This document shows, in pieces, positions 10,301 through 16,729 of a stretch of DNA of 64,000 nucleotides (within the stretch, counting starts at the first letter, position 1; every line of letters starts with the position of its first letter). The notes under the pieces are model-generated. The model was not told where the DNA came from. It was given only the letters and a program-made list of their open reading frames with translations, and did not search any database. This DNA comes from CAVTPD01 sp963736575 (GTDB taxonomy: Bacteria; Bacteroidota; Bacteroidia; Cytophagales; JAAEPT01), in assembly GCA_963736575.1 (NCBI GenBank), contig CAVTPD010000003.1, forward strand, positions 1,426,001-1,490,000, in the 5' to 3' direction. The position numbers were made by a program, and so were the translations under genes.

Positions 10301-11728
10301 GCTAATAACGGTTCTGAACCAGCTGTTGGTTCTCCAGGAAATAAAGGGGCTTTAATAAGGCCTGCTTTTGATCTTCAGATTACTGAAATTTATTCAGGTC
10401 AATCGGGTACAAAATTAACAGCCGACTGGTTCGAAATTGTAAACAAAGGAACTGCGCCATGGGTAAGTGGTGTAAGTGTTGATTTGTATTACGATGATGA
10501 ATCGGCAGATGCTACAAAAGCCTTATTAATTGAAGGCTTAACTGAAATTGCTCCAGGTCAATCGGCCATTGTTTTAATCACGGACAATGCAGAAGCAGAT
10601 GTTGCCACTTTCAAAACAGTTTGGGCTGAAGTTATTGATATGGACGGTTTACAAATTGGCTACATGGACGGTGCGGGTTTAGGTTCCGGAGGTGACGCGG
10701 TAGTACTTTGGGCAGGTAATCCAAACACTACTACTCCAGTTGATGTAGCAGAATACCCTAATACAGAAGCAAACGATGGACAAACGTACGATGTTGAATT
10801 AGCCGCTTTTAGTGAAGTAGGCAATGCCAACAATGCCGTACAAACAATAGCGTTGGGTGGTGATGCAACGGATGTTCCAAACATCGGTTCTCCTGGTAAT
10901 GGTTTAGCCATGCCTTCTTTTGCCGGAATGATGATATCTGAAGTTTTCTCGGGTCAAAGTGGTACAAAATTAACCGCCGATTGGATTGAAATTAAAAATG
11001 CCAGTTCAATGGATTGGATTTCGGGAGTTAGCCCAGATTTATATTACGATGATGAGTCGGCCAGTGCAGACGATGCTACCTTAATTGAAGGTATTTCTTC
11101 TCTTTTAACAGGTGGATACGCCATTGTAGTAATTGGTAACGAAGCCGATGCGGCTGAATTTGTCACGGTTTGGAGTCCGGTGGTAGACTTAAATGGTGTT
11201 GAAGTAGGTTATACAGACGGTGGTGCCGGTTTAGGCGGTGGCGGTGACGCTATTGCACTTTGGGTTGGAAACCCACAAGTGTACAAGCAACGTTATTTTG
11301 CCGAATATCCGGATACTGAAAATAACGATGGCCAAACCTATGACTTTGAATTAAATGTTTTCAGTGAAGTGGGTAATTCTAACTTTGCTGTAGCAACTCT
11401 TGCTATGGGCGGTGCTGGTGCCAATGTTCCTAATATTGGTTCACCGGGTAATATTGAAGAAGTGCCAACCGCAGTTATTAATTTTAATACGGTTTCAGCT
11501 ATTTCAGTATTCCCTAACCCAAGTAATGGGGTTTATAACATTCAAATGAATAATGGAAGTGTGTTAAGTTCAGCCAAAGTGTTTGATGTAACGGGGCAAT
11601 TATTGTTAACCAAGAATTTCAAAAACAACAATTACCGTTTAGACCTTACAGAATTACAAGGCGCTGTATTTATGATTCAGTTAGAAACAGAAACCGGAAT
11701 AGAGATTATTCGAGTTTCTAAACAATAG
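7322..11728 (+). CDS. Giant secreted protein: four lamin-tail-like repeats, DUF3616 and T9SS signal
   Basis: Large secreted surface protein (1468 aa) without a recognisable catalytic site. A signal peptide ends at about residue 36 (SALAQ). Four homologous modules of about 180 residues are encoded at about 7432-7977, 9808-10356, 10366-10905 and 10918-11451; each opens like LQITEI..GQSGTKLTADW and contains LYYDDES. They resemble the lamin tail domain fold. A fifth, canonical lamin tail domain (GDIVITEIMNNP) is encoded at about 9304-9780. Between module 1 and this domain lies a DUF3616-like region (about 8360-9060; WVADDENQVLRLF). The C-terminus (VFPNPSNGVYN ... RVSKQ) is a type A sorting domain for the type IX system. 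Neighbouring modules share long identical stretches, suggesting recent duplication. Proteins of this design in the phylum often accompany secreted nucleases or phosphatases, but no enzyme is attached here. Confidence 0.88.
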   Translation: MTHTFLRLFNRKAISYFQKVMPLAFTFLLGITSALAQIDLQITEIFSGQSGTKLTADWIEIKNEGSTAWTSGVDADLYYDDESSDFAEASIISGITDIQPGEYVIVMISDDPLDIVNFKSIWAPVANIKELKVGVTDGKGLGGGGDAATLWMGDPETTTFVDYESYPDTELNDGQSFDLELAAFSSDGNASLAITTLAMGGDASNVPNVASPGNKGAVVIDINEPQIKVDITSSVRLKLNEENASFVAASMGDPTDPASTDGITFVLSDNDTPLEDLTVTATSDNQAVVKDEDIKWTKNAGILTVKINPTAVGYTTIILTVSDTDAKSNIYGIAYAVSAASNSPLTSRYHAGSSDGSTAIVTGEDYMWVADDENQVLRLFNRNNSGSALKEINMNADLGIDGEIDLEGSYRNGNTIYWMGSHTETDRAFLFSVTESGSGLTSELTYEGKYAGLRNDLIDWDNNNVHGKGAAYYNLANSLEIEALSIDPNNSGGALIGLRGPVIEGKAVLIPVINFEALTTTSTTATFGTPIEMDLGKRSFRSLECNENGCLIIGGPVGNINDFKLYTWSGDPLDAPELRANNLMDLNPQGSYEGIVGLPSTSFTGANGVGAEIQLLIDMGTYNFYNDGSEAKDLPSSEWKKTKSERMTLGAVEIPPVALEGDIVITEIMNNPSAVGDDVGEWFELYNATSVDIDLNGWSISDNGTNAHTIDNGGSLVIASKSYLVLGVNADVSTNGGVTVAYEYASGFALGNSDDELILKASDGNTIDSVAWDNGSTFPDPNGASMSLQNPKFDNNLGANWCEAATATYGDGDFGTPGLANDCPVAPSADLQITEIWMGNAVGDNLTADWIEITNFGDVAWISGSSKNLYYDDESQAPAEADLINGISDIQPGESVIVIISEEADVAIFKNIWSPGYDLEGVEVGFANGAGLGQGGDGATLFLGDPAVETIVDFETFPAGATGGASYDVVLAAFSQIGVGTEQLGSNVSIATTANNGSEPAVGSPGNKGALIRPAFDLQITEIYSGQSGTKLTADWFEIVNKGTAPWVSGVSVDLYYDDESADATKALLIEGLTEIAPGQSAIVLITDNAEADVATFKTVWAEVIDMDGLQIGYMDGAGLGSGGDAVVLWAGNPNTTTPVDVAEYPNTEANDGQTYDVELAAFSEVGNANNAVQTIALGGDATDVPNIGSPGNGLAMPSFAGMMISEVFSGQSGTKLTADWIEIKNASSMDWISGVSPDLYYDDESASADDATLIEGISSLLTGGYAIVVIGNEADAAEFVTVWSPVVDLNGVEVGYTDGGAGLGGGGDAIALWVGNPQVYKQRYFAEYPDTENNDGQTYDFELNVFSEVGNSNFAVATLAMGGAGANVPNIGSPGNIEEVPTAVINFNTVSAISVFPNPSNGVYNIQMNNGSVLSSAKVFDVTGQLLLTKNFKNNNYRLDLTELQGAVFMIQLETETGIEIIRVSKQ

Positions 11729-11752
11729 AATTTTTTAGCTGGTTTGAAGAGA

Positions 11753-11782
11753 AGGTCCGGAGCATAAGCTTCGGGCCTTTTT
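11753..11782 (+). terminator. Intrinsic terminator of the lamin-tail gene
   Basis: Stem of 11 bp with two G-U pairs (AGGTCCGGAGC / GCTTCGGGCCT), loop ATAA, followed by TTTTTA. The T tract overlaps the stop codon of the convergent gene at 11781. Confidence 0.75.
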
Positions 11783-12098
11783 ATTTGTCACGTTCTTGTT
11801 GTTGTTTTTTCGGTAAACGCATTAAATGTAATTCTCTGGCCAATTTTAAACCTGGCCGAATTATAAAAAAGATACTTCCCCATAAAAATAACCAGGTCCC
11901 TAGATTTTTTAAATCTTCGTGAAAGAATAGAATTGAACCAATCAAGAATAGAAGTGCGGCAATAAATTCAACTATAGTGGTTGAAATTTCATAATACCTA
12001 TTGGTGATAACATGCAGGTTACTGGCTACTCTGTTTTCTAAAGTGAACAGTTTGTTTTTTGATTCTTTGTGAATGTTTTGAGCTCTTTCTGTTTCCAT
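11781..12098 (-). CDS. YrhK-like small membrane protein
   Basis: Small inner-membrane protein (105 aa) matching the YrhK domain, whose function is unknown. The ATG at 12098 is preferred because the family domain starts soon after (FTLENRVASN); upstream residues of the longer frame look random and would run into the divergent gene's leader. Two transmembrane helices are visible (about residues 42-62 and 70-88), separated by a short charged loop with GSILFF and GSIFFIIRP, the pair of GS phrases typical of the domain. It ends KKQQQERDK. It is divergent from the YdcF gene at 12175. Confidence 0.7.
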   Translation of the reverse strand: METERAQNIHKESKNKLFTLENRVASNLHVITNRYYEISTTIVEFIAALLFLIGSILFFHEDLKNLGTWLFLWGSIFFIIRPGLKLARELHLMRLPKKQQQERDK

Positions 12099-12174
12099 AT
12101 TAGGGCAACAAAATTTAGCTGAGATTGTTCGTGCAGGTAGTGTTTTTAAAGTTGTTGATTTATATTGCTGAAAT

Positions 12175-12729
12175 ATGAAAAAGCTAAAAATGGTTTTTCT
12201 ACTTCCTATTCTTTGGTTCGTGGTGCATGAATGCCTAATTGTTGTAGATGGATTAAATGATGAAAAACCAGAAGGAACAATTGCAGTTGTTTTTGGCAAC
12301 AAAGTGAATGAAGATGGAACATTGTCTCCCCGTCTGAAAGCCCGGTTAAATAAGGCTTTAGAAATCTATAATGATTCTTTAGTACAGCTTCTTTTTGTTA
12401 GCGGCGGATTAGGAAAAGAAGGTTTTTACGAAGGTAATAAAATGAGAGAATACCTAATTTCGAAAGGAGTAAATTCAGAAGCTATACGAGTTGACAATAA
12501 AGGAAATACAACAATGTTAACAGCGGAGAATTTTTTTGAAATATATCCTGAAGTTGAATCGGTAACTCTTGTAACTCAGTTTTATCATATAAGTAGAGCC
12601 AAATTAGCATACCGAAAAATAGGTATAAAAAACATTGCGGGTGTTTCTGCTGATTATTTTGAATGGAGGGATTCTTATTCTTTATTACGAGAGTTTTTTG
12701 GGTATTATAAATATTGTTTGCTTTATTAA
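12175..12729 (+). CDS. YdcF/SanA-type DUF218 membrane protein
   Basis: DUF218 family protein (184 aa). Members such as SanA, ElyC and YdcF are inner-membrane proteins tied to envelope integrity; the precise reaction is not established. One N-terminal transmembrane helix (about residues 5-24) anchors the domain, which faces the periplasm in relatives. Family motifs seen are VVFGNKVNEDGTLSPRLKAR (about 39-58), VSGGLGKEG (about 78-86) and TMLTAENF with FYHISRA towards the end. Vancomycin-sensitivity relatives have the same layout. The next gene starts 8 bp after the stop, so cotranscription is likely. Confidence 0.82.
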   Translation: MKKLKMVFLLPILWFVVHECLIVVDGLNDEKPEGTIAVVFGNKVNEDGTLSPRLKARLNKALEIYNDSLVQLLFVSGGLGKEGFYEGNKMREYLISKGVNSEAIRVDNKGNTTMLTAENFFEIYPEVESVTLVTQFYHISRAKLAYRKIGIKNIAGVSADYFEWRDSYSLLREFFGYYKYCLLY

Positions 12730-12737
12730 GAGTACTT

Positions 12738-13322
12738 ATGCCTGAAAAAGAAATTGGAATCATCACCCCATCAAGTGTAGAAGATTGGAAAAAATGGTTG
12801 CAAGAAAACCATACTACAGAATCTTGTGTATGGTTGATTTACTATAAAAAGAGTTCTAACAAACCCAGTATTTCTTGGAGCGAAGCAGTAGATGTAGCCC
12901 TTTGTTTTGGTTGGATTGATAGTGTTAAGAAACCTATAGATGCTGAAAAATACAAGCAGTTTTTTACGCCAAGAAAACCCAAAAGTAATTGGTCTAAAAT
13001 CAATAAAGAAAAGATAGAAAAATTGATTGAAGCCGGTTTAATGACCGAAGCTGGATTAAAAAGTATAGAAATAGCCAAAGAAAACGGTTCCTGGATATAT
13101 TTAGATGAAGTAGAAGCACTTGTTATTCCAGCAGACTTAGAATTAGAGTTAAGTTTGAATTCAGTAGCGAACACGTATTTTTTAAGTTTAAGTAAATCGG
13201 CACGGAAAATTTTATTGCATTGGGTGCTTTCAGCCAAAACAACTAAAACTCGCCAAAAACGCATTTCGGAAATTGTTGAAAACGCACAGGAAAAACAGAA
13301 ACCAAAGGCATTTAGGTATTGA
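12738..13322 (+). CDS. YdeI/OmpD-associated family protein
   Basis: Cytoplasmic protein (194 aa) of the YdeI/OmpD-associated family, sometimes annotated as bacteriocin-protection proteins; molecular function is unknown. The ATG at 12738 gives MPEKEIGIITPSS and follows the upstream stop by 8 bp; the longer frame begins with TTG inside the previous gene. Diagnostic segments are WLIYYKKSS, the WSEAVDVALCFGWIDS signature (about residues 45-60) and FTPRKPKSNWSKINK, with a C-terminal helical part rich in Lys and Arg (KTTKTRQKRI) that defines the family. Length is normal. Probably second gene of a pair with the DUF218 gene. Confidence 0.83.
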   Translation: MPEKEIGIITPSSVEDWKKWLQENHTTESCVWLIYYKKSSNKPSISWSEAVDVALCFGWIDSVKKPIDAEKYKQFFTPRKPKSNWSKINKEKIEKLIEAGLMTEAGLKSIEIAKENGSWIYLDEVEALVIPADLELELSLNSVANTYFLSLSKSARKILLHWVLSAKTTKTRQKRISEIVENAQEKQKPKAFRY

Positions 13323-13340
13323 ATTTCAACAAATGCCTTT
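13304..13340 (+). terminator. Possible terminator overlapping the end of the YdeI-like gene
   Basis: Perfect 10-bp inverted repeat AAAGGCATTT / AAATGCCTTT with a 17-nt loop that contains the stop codon. The T run beyond (TGTTTTTG) starts 6 nt later, so it is a weak match to an intrinsic terminator. The rest of 13341-13617 shows no coding or structural signal besides the promoter-like motif noted at 13584. Confidence 0.4.
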
Positions 13341-13583
13341 GCTTGTGTTTTTGTTGGATAATTAATTTTAATAGGAACATTAAAATGAGCGAGTAAATGA
13401 AATACTATTTTCTGTCCCCTAGTAATTTAGCCAAGAATTCTTAACTATAATAGAGACATTAATGAGTATTTAGTTGCCTCCAAAACATACGTTTCTGAAA
13501 AACAGAATTCATCATATAGGTCCTTAAAATCATTTTTTGACACATTATTGCAGAGGGTGCTTATTTTTTATCTTAAATAAAAG

Positions 13584-13591
13584 TATCTTTG
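13584..13591 (+). promoter_or_regulatory. Bacteroidota-type -7 promoter element
   Basis: TATCTTTG matches the TAnnTTTG -7 consensus of Bacteroidota primary sigma promoters and ends 26 nt before the ATG at 13618. The upstream -33 region is only T-rich (TTATTTT), not a clear TTG, so this is a moderate call. Confidence 0.4.
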
Positions 13592-13617
13592 ATAACCTTT
13601 TTGTAACAATTTAAATA

Positions 13618-14085
13618 ATGAAAAAAATAACCTTAAAAATCAAGTTAAGCATCTTGCTATTTCTTTCTTTTACAATAGTTAATGCTCAAAATCATTACAT
13701 AATAGCTGATTCAGATGTTAATAATCAAAACTATTTAACTACAGTTTTACAACCAGAAAACGATGTTAAAACCATACACCTACACTTAGAGGATAATATG
13801 GTAACCAAAAAACATCCTCTTGAAACAACGGGTAAAATTTTAACCTTTGTAGGTATTCCTTTAGCAATAATTGGCGGATTATTAATTTCACAAGCAGATG
13901 AACTTTATTACACCTGTTCTTCTGGTTCTTCAAGCTCTTCTAATTCGTATTCTAATCAGAACCAGAACCAAACTAACGGCTGCCAAGGAGACCCTAAAGG
14001 AGGTTTTGGTATTCTAGCTTTAGCCGCTGGAGTTGGTTTATCAGCAACAGGTATTGTTTTATGGACTATTGGTAGAAAGAAGTAA
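13618..14085 (+). CDS. Small exported membrane protein of unknown function
   Basis: 155-aa protein not recognised. It has a signal peptide of about 24 residues (ends IVNAQ), then a short soluble part, a transmembrane helix at about residues 75-95 (GIPLAIIGGLLISQA), a hydrophilic loop of about 40 residues very rich in Ser, Asn and Gln (includes SSGSSSSSNSYSNQNQNQ) with two Cys at its ends (YYTC, NGCQG), and a second helix near the C-terminus ending in a basic TIGRKK. The Cys pair could form a disulfide across the low-complexity loop. Single gene with its own promoter-like element and terminator. Confidence 0.7.
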   Translation: MKKITLKIKLSILLFLSFTIVNAQNHYIIADSDVNNQNYLTTVLQPENDVKTIHLHLEDNMVTKKHPLETTGKILTFVGIPLAIIGGLLISQADELYYTCSSGSSSSSNSYSNQNQNQTNGCQGDPKGGFGILALAAGVGLSATGIVLWTIGRKK

Positions 14086-14120
14086 TATTCTAAAGGTTGA
14101 TAAATAATTTAAACGAAGGG

Positions 14121-14152
14121 AAGGGATGCAATCATAATTGTATCCCTTTTTT
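14121..14152 (+). terminator. Intrinsic terminator
   Basis: 12-bp stem with one mismatch (AAGGGATGCAAT / ATTGTATCCCTT), loop CATA, followed by a T6 run. It ends the transcript of the gene at 13618. Confidence 0.85.
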
Positions 14153-14219
14153 GTTTATTAGTATTAATGAAATAGCTTATGCTCTATTAGATTGATATAT
14201 AAACGATAATGGATTTTTT

Positions 14220-14519
14220 ATGGCGAAGGTCGGCTATGTATATATAATAAGTAATTATGAACGCACCGTTTTATTTACAGGTGTAACTTCTAATTTATCG
14301 GCCAGATCACATGAGCATAAAACAGGTGATGGTTCTACTTTTACTGCAAAATACCGATGCAAATATTTAGTTTATTACGAGTTTCATCCAAGCATAGAAG
14401 AAGCCATTGAAAGAGAAAAGAAGGTGAAACGCTGGAGAAGGGAATGGAAAAATAAATTGATTACAGATTTTAATCCCTCTTGGAAAGACTTGTATTCAGA
14501 AGTTGGCCATTTGCGCTAG
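14220..14519 (+). CDS. GIY-YIG nuclease superfamily small protein
   Basis: 99-aa stand-alone GIY-YIG domain of the UPF0213/YhbQ-like type. The first motif appears as GYVYIISN (about residues 5-12), followed by FTGVTSNLSARSHEH with the conserved Arg and a later Glu in EEAIEREKKVKRWRREWK. In this class the domain binds or cuts nucleic acid, but cellular roles are unclear. The YVYI pair replaces the strict GIY-YIG, which is common in the small family. It stands alone immediately upstream of a repeat-rich, gene-poor 1.2-kb stretch; such stand-alone copies are often dispersed with repeats in Flavobacteriia, so mobility is possible. Confidence 0.85.
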   Translation: MAKVGYVYIISNYERTVLFTGVTSNLSARSHEHKTGDGSTFTAKYRCKYLVYYEFHPSIEEAIEREKKVKRWRREWKNKLITDFNPSWKDLYSEVGHLR

Positions 14520-14586
14520 ATTCAGGATGATTTCAAATCATTCTTGATTTAAAACTTGATGTTAAATATTAAACTTTTTGTTAGCT

Positions 14587-14757
14587 ATGGAACGTCACCC
14601 CGTCCCGAAAGCTTTCGGGAATGCGGGGTCTGTTCTGTTAGAATAGAAGAAGTGACTGGTTTATACCCTTATGTAAATAAGCTAGCTACTGTCACTAGAT
14701 CCCGGATATTTTCTTCTTTCAGTTGTCCCGATTATTATCGGGGCCGGGACGTTCTAT
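14587..14757. repeat. Palindrome-bearing segment with inverted ends
   Basis: A non-coding stretch that starts with ATGGAACGTCA (14587-14597) and ends with an imperfect inverted counterpart, GGACGTTCTAT (14747-14757). Inside are a perfect 18-bp palindrome (14603-14620, core CCCGAAAGCTTTCGGG) and a hairpin CCCGAT-TATT-ATCGGG (14727-14742). It looks like a small REP/MITE-type unit. A short open frame across it is not credible as a gene. Confidence 0.55.
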
Positions 14758-14813
14758 AGTAAACATCTTTAAAAAAGAACTGTTGTTGTTTCAATCTAAC
14801 TGGTTGCTTCTAA

Positions 14814-14846
14814 AACGTCGACGAGGTTTTGAACCTCGTTGACGTT
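14814..14846. repeat. REP-like hairpin, copy 1
   Basis: AACGTCGACGAGGTT, loop TTG, AACCTCGTTGACGTT: a 15-bp stem with one mismatch. The same design recurs at 15261-15293, partially at 15709-15738, and downstream of the ammonium transporter gene at 42440-42472. Confidence 0.75.
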
Positions 14847-15260
14847 GGGTAATATCAAGCTCCGTTTTAGCGTGAAACTCTCGGTCCAGAATGGGTTAAA
14901 TGTTGTTGTTTTTATTTAAAAATACGAGCTGAAAGCTAGCACTAACGGTGTTAAAGTAGAAATAGCTTTAATACGATTATACTTAGGTGCTGAGCGAGAT
15001 GTTTCATAGTAGGTTTTTTTTTAATTAGTTAAAATCAACAATGTTTCAAACTAACTATTCGCCAACTACTACCGTCATTATCCGGCTTGACCGGATAATC
15101 TCTCTAGTATTGATGTGCTCTAAATTTTGAGATTAAGCTTAATTGACTAATAGCATTTTCGTTGGTTTTGGAGGGATTCCCATTTTCATGGAATGACGTT
15201 CCATGGTAAACATCTTTAAAAAAAGAACTGTTGTTGTTTCAATCTAACTGGTTGCTTCTA

Positions 15261-15293
15261 AAACGTCGACGGGGTTTTGAACCTCGTTGACGT
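15261..15293. repeat. REP-like hairpin, copy 2
   Basis: Second copy of the AACGTCG..GAGGTT hairpin, in the second 447-bp unit. One stem base differs from copy 1. Confidence 0.7.
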
Positions 15294-15769
15294 TGGGTAA
15301 TATCAAGCTCCGTTTTAGCGTGAAACTCTCGGTCCAGAATGGGTAAATGTTGTTGTTTCAATTTAAAAATACGAGCTGAAAGCTCGCACTAGCGGTGTTA
15401 AAGTAGAAATAGCTTTAATACGATTATACTTAGGTGCTGAGCGAGATGTTTCATAGTAGGTTTTTTTTAATTAGTTAAAATCAACAATGTTTCAAACTAA
15501 CTATTCGCCAACTACTACCGTCATTATCCGGCTTGACCGGATAATCTCTCTAGTATTGATGTGCTCTAAATTTTGAGATGAAGCTTAATTGACTAATAGC
15601 ATTTTCGTTGGTTTTGGAGGGATTCCCATTTTCATGGGAATGACGTTCCATGGTAAACGTCTTTAAAAATAGAAACGTGGTTTTTTAAATCTAACTGTTT
15701 GCTACTAAAACGTCGATGAGGTTTTGAACCTCGGTTATATTTTATAGTTTTAGTGATATTTTTATTTCA

Positions 15770-16153
15770 ATGGTAAATCCAAAAAGAAAACATAACAATA
15801 AAGGAAATAGTTACTATCGCCCAAATTTTTGGGGTATGATGAGGGATGTTTTAATTCAATCTTTGAATAAGGGACAATTTTTAATAGGACTTGTTGGTTT
15901 TATTATTATGATTCTTGTTCTTAAAATGAGTCAAGATCAAGTTGATAAAATGATGATGGAATTAGTCCAAATGTTTAAAAGTTTGTATTATTTTGGTTGG
16001 TTTTTAGCTATTGTTTGTATATTTGGATGGTATTTGACTAGTAAAAAGCTTAGGAAAATTCAAAGTCAAGAAGTTACTAGAATGGCTAAAGAAAAAAATG
16101 CTCTTCAAGAGCTTGCCATAAATAAGAGTTTGTCAACGTCAAATAAAATATAG
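15770..16153 (+). CDS. Two-helix membrane protein of unknown function (gene 1 of a pair)
   Basis: 127-aa protein with no recognised family. The N-terminus is basic and hydrophilic (about residues 1-25), followed by a transmembrane helix (about 37-53, LIGLVGFIIMILVL), a short linker rich in Met (DQVDKMMMELVQMF), a second helix (about 70-88) and a charged C-terminal tail. It may place both ends in the cytoplasm. Its stop is followed after 2 bp by the ATG of the next gene, so the two form an operon. It begins about 30 bp past the end of the truncated third repeat copy, so the repeat may supply its promoter. The low-complexity AT-rich coding style suggests accessory origin. Confidence 0.65.
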   Translation: MVNPKRKHNNKGNSYYRPNFWGMMRDVLIQSLNKGQFLIGLVGFIIMILVLKMSQDQVDKMMMELVQMFKSLYYFGWFLAIVCIFGWYLTSKKLRKIQSQEVTRMAKEKNALQELAINKSLSTSNKI

Positions 16154-16155
16154 TC

Positions 16156-16701
16156 ATGGCTTTAACTTTTTTTATATTCATTATAATATCAGTGTTTCAT
16201 TTTATATACGAGTCTATTTTTCTACCCAATAAAAGACTTGAATTGAGGTATGATTTATTTAAAATAAGAGATCAGCTTAGACAAATAAAAGCACAAAAAA
16301 AGCTTGAGGTATCTGATAAGGTTTTTGAGAATCTTGACAATTCAATATGTAGTACAATTCAACATTTACCATACTTTAAACTTTCTCTATTATTTGAAGC
16401 TGAAAAAAGGTTTGAAAGAGATGATAAAATGAGAAGTAAAGTGCAAAAAAAGATAAAAATCATTGAGGATTGTAATGTTGAAGAAGTTAGATTAATTCAT
16501 GAAAGGCTTAGTACAATTTCTATGCGTGCAATTGTTCTAAATGCTGGCGGTTGGGTATATATAGTACTGCCAATAATTGCTGTTACTTACATAATTGAGG
16601 GGTTGGGTAGATTTAGGAAAAAATTAAAGCATATTTCTGAAAATTTAGTATTCATCTCTAATAATGATTTTAGCTCTTTAGTCGATGAAGCATATGCATA
16701 A
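16156..16701 (+). CDS. Two-helix membrane protein of unknown function (gene 2 of a pair)
   Basis: 181-aa protein, family not recognised. An N-terminal transmembrane helix (about residues 3-22) is followed by a long basic, helical region (about 25-125) containing LFKIRDQLRQIKAQKKL and AEKRFERDDKMRSKVQKK, then a second helix at about 132-152 (GGWVYIVLPIIAVTYII) and a short tail. The arrangement suggests a cytoplasmic helical bundle between two membrane anchors. It is separated by 2 bp from the preceding gene, implying translational coupling and a shared job. It ends at a terminator shared with the convergent thr operon. Confidence 0.65.
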   Translation: MALTFFIFIIISVFHFIYESIFLPNKRLELRYDLFKIRDQLRQIKAQKKLEVSDKVFENLDNSICSTIQHLPYFKLSLLFEAEKRFERDDKMRSKVQKKIKIIEDCNVEEVRLIHERLSTISMRAIVLNAGGWVYIVLPIIAVTYIIEGLGRFRKKLKHISENLVFISNNDFSSLVDEAYA

Positions 16702-16702
16702 A

Positions 16703-16728
16703 AAAAGCGACCCTCTCAAGCCGCTTTT
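16703..16728. terminator. Bidirectional terminator between the membrane pair and thrABC
   Basis: AAAAGCG and CGCTTTT form a 7-bp stem with a 12-nt loop between convergent genes. The A-rich arm and T-rich arm provide U tracts in either direction. Confidence 0.6.
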
Positions 16729-16729
16729 C

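Larger units (their letters stand above)
14759..15738. repeat. Tandem direct repeat, 447-bp unit, two full copies and a truncated third
   Basis: Copies start with GTAAACATCTTT at 14759 and 15206 and with GTAAACGTCTTT at 15653, exactly 447 bp apart each time. The first two are nearly identical with a few substitutions and small compensating indels. The third diverges and stops in the second arm of the hairpin at about 15738. Each full unit ends in TGACGTTCCATG, the inverse of ATGGAACGTCA at 14587. Every unit holds a 33-nt hairpin, a second hairpin ATTATCCGG-CTTGA-CCGGATAAT, and a stem formed by ATTCCCAT and its complement near the end. No open frame of useful length runs through the unit. The 14520-15769 interval therefore contains repeats only. 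Confidence 0.85.

Noticed and set aside
12714..12737. Longer TTG start for the YdeI-like gene
   Set aside because: It would overlap the preceding gene's end and adds eight residues absent from the family; ATG at 12738 fits better.
14556..14759. Plus-strand open frame of 67 codons
   Set aside because: It runs through palindromic repeat sequence, with no family match and no start context; the open frame is explained by the GC-richer palindromes.
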